NCBI RefSeq assembly: GCF_001995215.1
Contig: NZ_MUXN01000006.1
Span: 124,001-188,000 of the forward strand
Length of the DNA stretch: 64,000 nucleotides
Direction of reading: 5' to 3'
Source of the DNA: Amycolatopsis azurea DSM 43854
Lineage (GTDB): Bacteria > Actinomycetota > Actinomycetes > Mycobacteriales > Pseudonocardiaceae
Every line of letters starts with the position of its first letter. The first letter of the stretch is position 1. The position numbers and the translations under genes are program-made. Positions 61,842 through 64,000 of this stretch are shown one piece after another. The notes under the pieces are model-generated. The model was not told where the DNA came from. It searched no databases and worked only from the letters and a program-made list of their open reading frames with translations.

Positions 61842-62591
61842 ATGGACTTCGAGCGCAGCCTCGAACTGTTGTGGCGTGACCGCGGCGAGGCCCGGCAGCC
61901 GACCAGGGGTCGGAAGCCGAAACTGACTCTCGATCAGGTGATCGCCACCGGCGTCGCGCTCGCCGACGGCGCGGGCGAGGCGACCGTGTCGATGAGCCGG
62001 ATCGCCGAGGAGCTCGGCGTCGGCACGATGACGCTGTACACCTACGTCCCCGGCAAGACCGAACTGCTCGACCTCATGGTGGACTCGGTGCTCGCCGAAC
62101 GGGACCTCCCCGGTCCCGGCGATCCCCGGCCGGACGGCTGGCGCGAGCAGGTGCGGCTCTACGCCGAACGCACCCTGGCCGTGTTCCGGGCCCATCCGTG
62201 GCTGCGCTCGACGTCGATGGTGCGGCCGGTGCTCGGGCCCGGGCTGATGGCGGGCCAGGAGTACCTGATCGCGGCGGTGTCGGACATCGGGCTGGCGCCG
62301 CGCAAGGCGGCCGCGGCCGCGAACAGCATCGAGATCTACGTCCAGGCGAACGCGACACTGTTCGCCGAGACGGTGCAGGTCGAGCAGCAGACCGGGCAGT
62401 CGACGGACGCCTGGTGGGGGCAGCGGTCGGTGTTCTGGGAGAAGTACTTCGACGTGGACCGGCATCCGGCGATGACCCGGATCTGGGAAAGCGGCGGCTA
62501 CGACATCGAGACGTGCGAAGCCGCCGACGAGAGCTTCACTTTCGGCCTGGAGCGCTTGCTGGACGGCATCGAAGCCCTGATCCCCTCCTGA
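61842..62591 (+). CDS. TetR-family transcriptional regulator
   Basis: 249 residues from ATG at 61842 (GTGGAG 5 nt before it; an in-frame GTG six nt upstream is possible). HTH: LDQVIATGVALADGAGEATVSMSRIAEELGVGTMTLYTYVPGKTELLDLMVDSVL, with a long all-helical effector domain of TetR_C type. Divergent from the NmrA-like gene. The ligand is not known. Confidence 0.9.
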   Translation: MDFERSLELLWRDRGEARQPTRGRKPKLTLDQVIATGVALADGAGEATVSMSRIAEELGVGTMTLYTYVPGKTELLDLMVDSVLAERDLPGPGDPRPDGWREQVRLYAERTLAVFRAHPWLRSTSMVRPVLGPGLMAGQEYLIAAVSDIGLAPRKAAAAANSIEIYVQANATLFAETVQVEQQTGQSTDAWWGQRSVFWEKYFDVDRHPAMTRIWESGGYDIETCEAADESFTFGLERLLDGIEALIPS

Positions 62592-62593
62592 GT

Positions 62594-62620
62594 ACTACCG
62601 CGTTCAGAGGACGAAACGCG
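62594..62620. repeat. 27-bp unit, family C half-copy
   Basis: ACTACCGCGTTCAGAGGACG plus AAACGCG fills the whole gap between the TetR stop and the convergent ftsQ stop. It is one arm of the inverted repeat at 39226-39290, in the same sense as its right arm, here without a partner. Confidence 0.75.
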
Positions 62621-63466
62621 TCAGGAGACGGTGGGCAGATCGGGTGCCGAGACGTCGAAGACCTTGCCCTCGCGGGTGAGCAGCGCGGCCAGGACCTTCG
62701 CCTTGCGTTCGGTGTCCGCCGAGGTCCCCCAGCGCACGGTCTTGCCGTCGGCCAGCGCGAACTCGACACTGCCGGGCGTCTTCGCCGTCGCGGTGGTGAC
62801 CTGCTTGAGCAGCTGCTGCGGGATCACGCCGAGGACGCCGGTCACCGCGCGGGTCACCGGGTCGTCGGCCGACACCGAGGGCAGCTTCAGCTCGGGCAGT
62901 CCCGCGGGCCGTTCCTTGACCGTCTTGAACACGACACCCGCGCCGTCGACGAGGTGCACGCCGTCGCCGCCGGGCCCGCTGTCGAAGAAGGCGATCGCGG
63001 CGCGTTCGGTCACGGTGATCTCGAGGGTGTGCGGCCACGACCGGGAGACGTCGACGGTGGCGATGCCGGGCATCTGCGCCACCCGGTCCCGGATCTCGTC
63101 GGCGTCCAGGCGCAGCATCGGCTTCTGGTCCGGTACCGCCGCCGTGCCGCGGATCTGGTCCGCGGGTACGGAACTCGCCCCGACGACGTCCACCTGCTGC
63201 ACGCCCAGCATCGAGCTGAACCAGAGCAGGTAGACGAGGGCGGCGACGGTCAGCACCGAGAGCAGCGCGACCCAGCGCCGCCGCATCTCCTTGTTCCTGG
63301 TGGGCCGGGCCGGGCGGCGGCGGTCTTGGACGGACCGCCTGCCGCGCCGGTCCTTCGCCCGCCGAGCCCGTTCGGCCCGGGGAATCCGCTTGCTGCGGTC
63401 GGGTCGTTCGGAGCGCGGACGCCGACCGGGTTCGGCCGGGCGGCGGCGTTCCCCGGTCTGTGTCAT
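62621..63466 (-). CDS. ftsQ: cell-division protein FtsQ
   Basis: 281 residues. Basic cytoplasmic N-terminus (about 1-62, Arg/Lys-rich), one TM helix (64-83), POTRA domain (VQQVDVVGASSVPADQIRG) and the FtsQ domain ending SAPDLPTVS. Divisome protein that links early and late division steps. 25 nt downstream of murC, as in the dcw cluster of actinobacteria. Confidence 0.94.
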   Translation of the reverse strand: MTQTGERRRPAEPGRRPRSERPDRSKRIPRAERARRAKDRRGRRSVQDRRRPARPTRNKEMRRRWVALLSVLTVAALVYLLWFSSMLGVQQVDVVGASSVPADQIRGTAAVPDQKPMLRLDADEIRDRVAQMPGIATVDVSRSWPHTLEITVTERAAIAFFDSGPGGDGVHLVDGAGVVFKTVKERPAGLPELKLPSVSADDPVTRAVTGVLGVIPQQLLKQVTTATAKTPGSVEFALADGKTVRWGTSADTERKAKVLAALLTREGKVFDVSAPDLPTVS

Positions 63467-63491
63467 GGCCGGCCGCCGGGCGTTGTCATGG

Positions 63492-64000
63492 CTAGCCTGC
63501 CCGCCGGTCCAGTTCGGCCAGGATCTCCGGGCCGAGCTGCGTGACGTCGCCGGCGCCCATGGTCACCAGCAGGTCGCCGGGTTCGACCAGGTCCGCCGCG
63601 AGCTTCGCGGCGACGTCGAACGCGGGCTGGTAGTGCACGGGGACACCGGAGATCTGGTCGGCGATGAGCGCGCCGCTCACCCCGGGTTCCGGTTTCTCGC
63701 GGGCCCCGAAGACGTCCAGCACGACGACCTCGTCGGCCAGCGACAGCGCGGCCGCGAACTCCTTCGAGAACGTCTTCGTGCGCGAGTACAGGTGCGGCTG
63801 GAAGACCACGACGACCCGGCCCTGACCGGCGGCCGTCCGCACCGCGCGCAGCTGCGCGTCGACCTCGGTCGGGTGGTGCGCGTAGTCGTCGTACACCCGG
63901 ACGTCGCCCGAGCGGCCCTTGAACTCGAACCGCCGCCGGACCCCGCCGAACGCGGCGAGCCCGTCGGCCAGCCGGTCGACCGGCGCGCCGAGTTCGATCC
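63492..64000 (-). CDS. murC: UDP-N-acetylmuramate-L-alanine ligase, C-terminal part
   Basis: Cut by the window end: only the last 169 residues are seen. They include the Mur-ligase C-terminal signature [17 protein letters not shown] and the [12 protein letters not shown] segment typical of MurC, ending [14 protein letters not shown]. MurC adds L-alanine to UDP-MurNAc, the first peptide step of peptidoglycan synthesis. Reading on from 63998 gives [19 protein letters not shown], continuous with MurC. Confidence 0.96.
   Translation of the reverse strand, partial: IELGAPVDRLADGLAAFGGVRRRFEFKGRSGDVRVYDDYAHHPTEVDAQLRAVRTAAGQGRVVVVFQPHLYSRTKTFSKEFAAALSLADEVVVLDVFGAREKPEPGVSGALIADQISGVPVHYQPAFDVAAKLAADLVEPGDLLVTMGAGDVTQLGPEILAELDRRAG

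Overview
The window is high-GC DNA (GTG starts, shadow ORFs in most frames, F420- and mycothiol-type enzymes, type F succinate dehydrogenase, PASTA kinase, Rv-type orthologues). It is a chromosomal segment of a filamentous actinomycete of the order Pseudonocardiales, most likely Amycolatopsis or a close relative. The genus is inferred from gene order and intergenic repeat style, not from a search. Nothing in it looks like a prophage, integrative element, insertion sequence or biosynthetic island; it is mainly core genome with an accessory layer of small transporter/regulator pairs.

Left part (1-16 kb): the 3' part of lexA, a secreted membrane-anchored protein, hflX, an ArsR-like regulator with a divergent MFS exporter, then the dapF-miaA-LigB-like block, a DUF349 gene with a long structured leader, and miaB with its small membrane partner. 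This mirrors the mycobacterial lexA-hflX-dapF-miaA-Rv2728c-Rv2732c-miaB order. A TAXI-type binding lipoprotein and a two-component system follow.

Middle part (15-40 kb): the gluABCD glutamate importer, a small methyltransferase, a minus-strand RNA region (30-codon gene, terminator, tRNA-Arg and a tRNA-like cloverleaf), two small secreted proteins, the type F sdh operon, the Entner-Doudoroff pair edd-eda, a frameshifted small gene, recA-recX with an SOS box and DUF3046, a membrane-tethered Hsp70, the very large helicase lhr and peptide deformylase.

Right part (39-64 kb): ACT-GNAT fusion, VOC and mycothiol-dependent-type proteins, an SOS-boxed HEPN gene, YbaK/GNAT, EamA exporter, DUF885, metF, MerB-like protein, azlCD with a CGNR regulator, a translationally coupled carotenoid operon (crtE-crtI-crtB plus an F420-type oxidoreductase), a second CGNR/MFS pair, the Rv2175c-pknL pair, a TetR/NmrA pair, and the division/cell-wall genes ftsQ and murC (5' part outside).

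The most unusual layer lies between genes. Several families of short repeats recur at gene ends: 22-26-bp hairpins built on GAAGGCCCCCTT, a roughly 125-bp element with self-palindromic arms, a 27-bp unit, a composite GGGCTGAAGG element, and arrays of units with an exact 21-nt period. They cluster together in the same gaps. With the tRNA-like cloverleaf, the 30-codon gene, the structured DUF349 leader and a perfect SOS box before a HEPN gene, these are the best leads for something undescribed.
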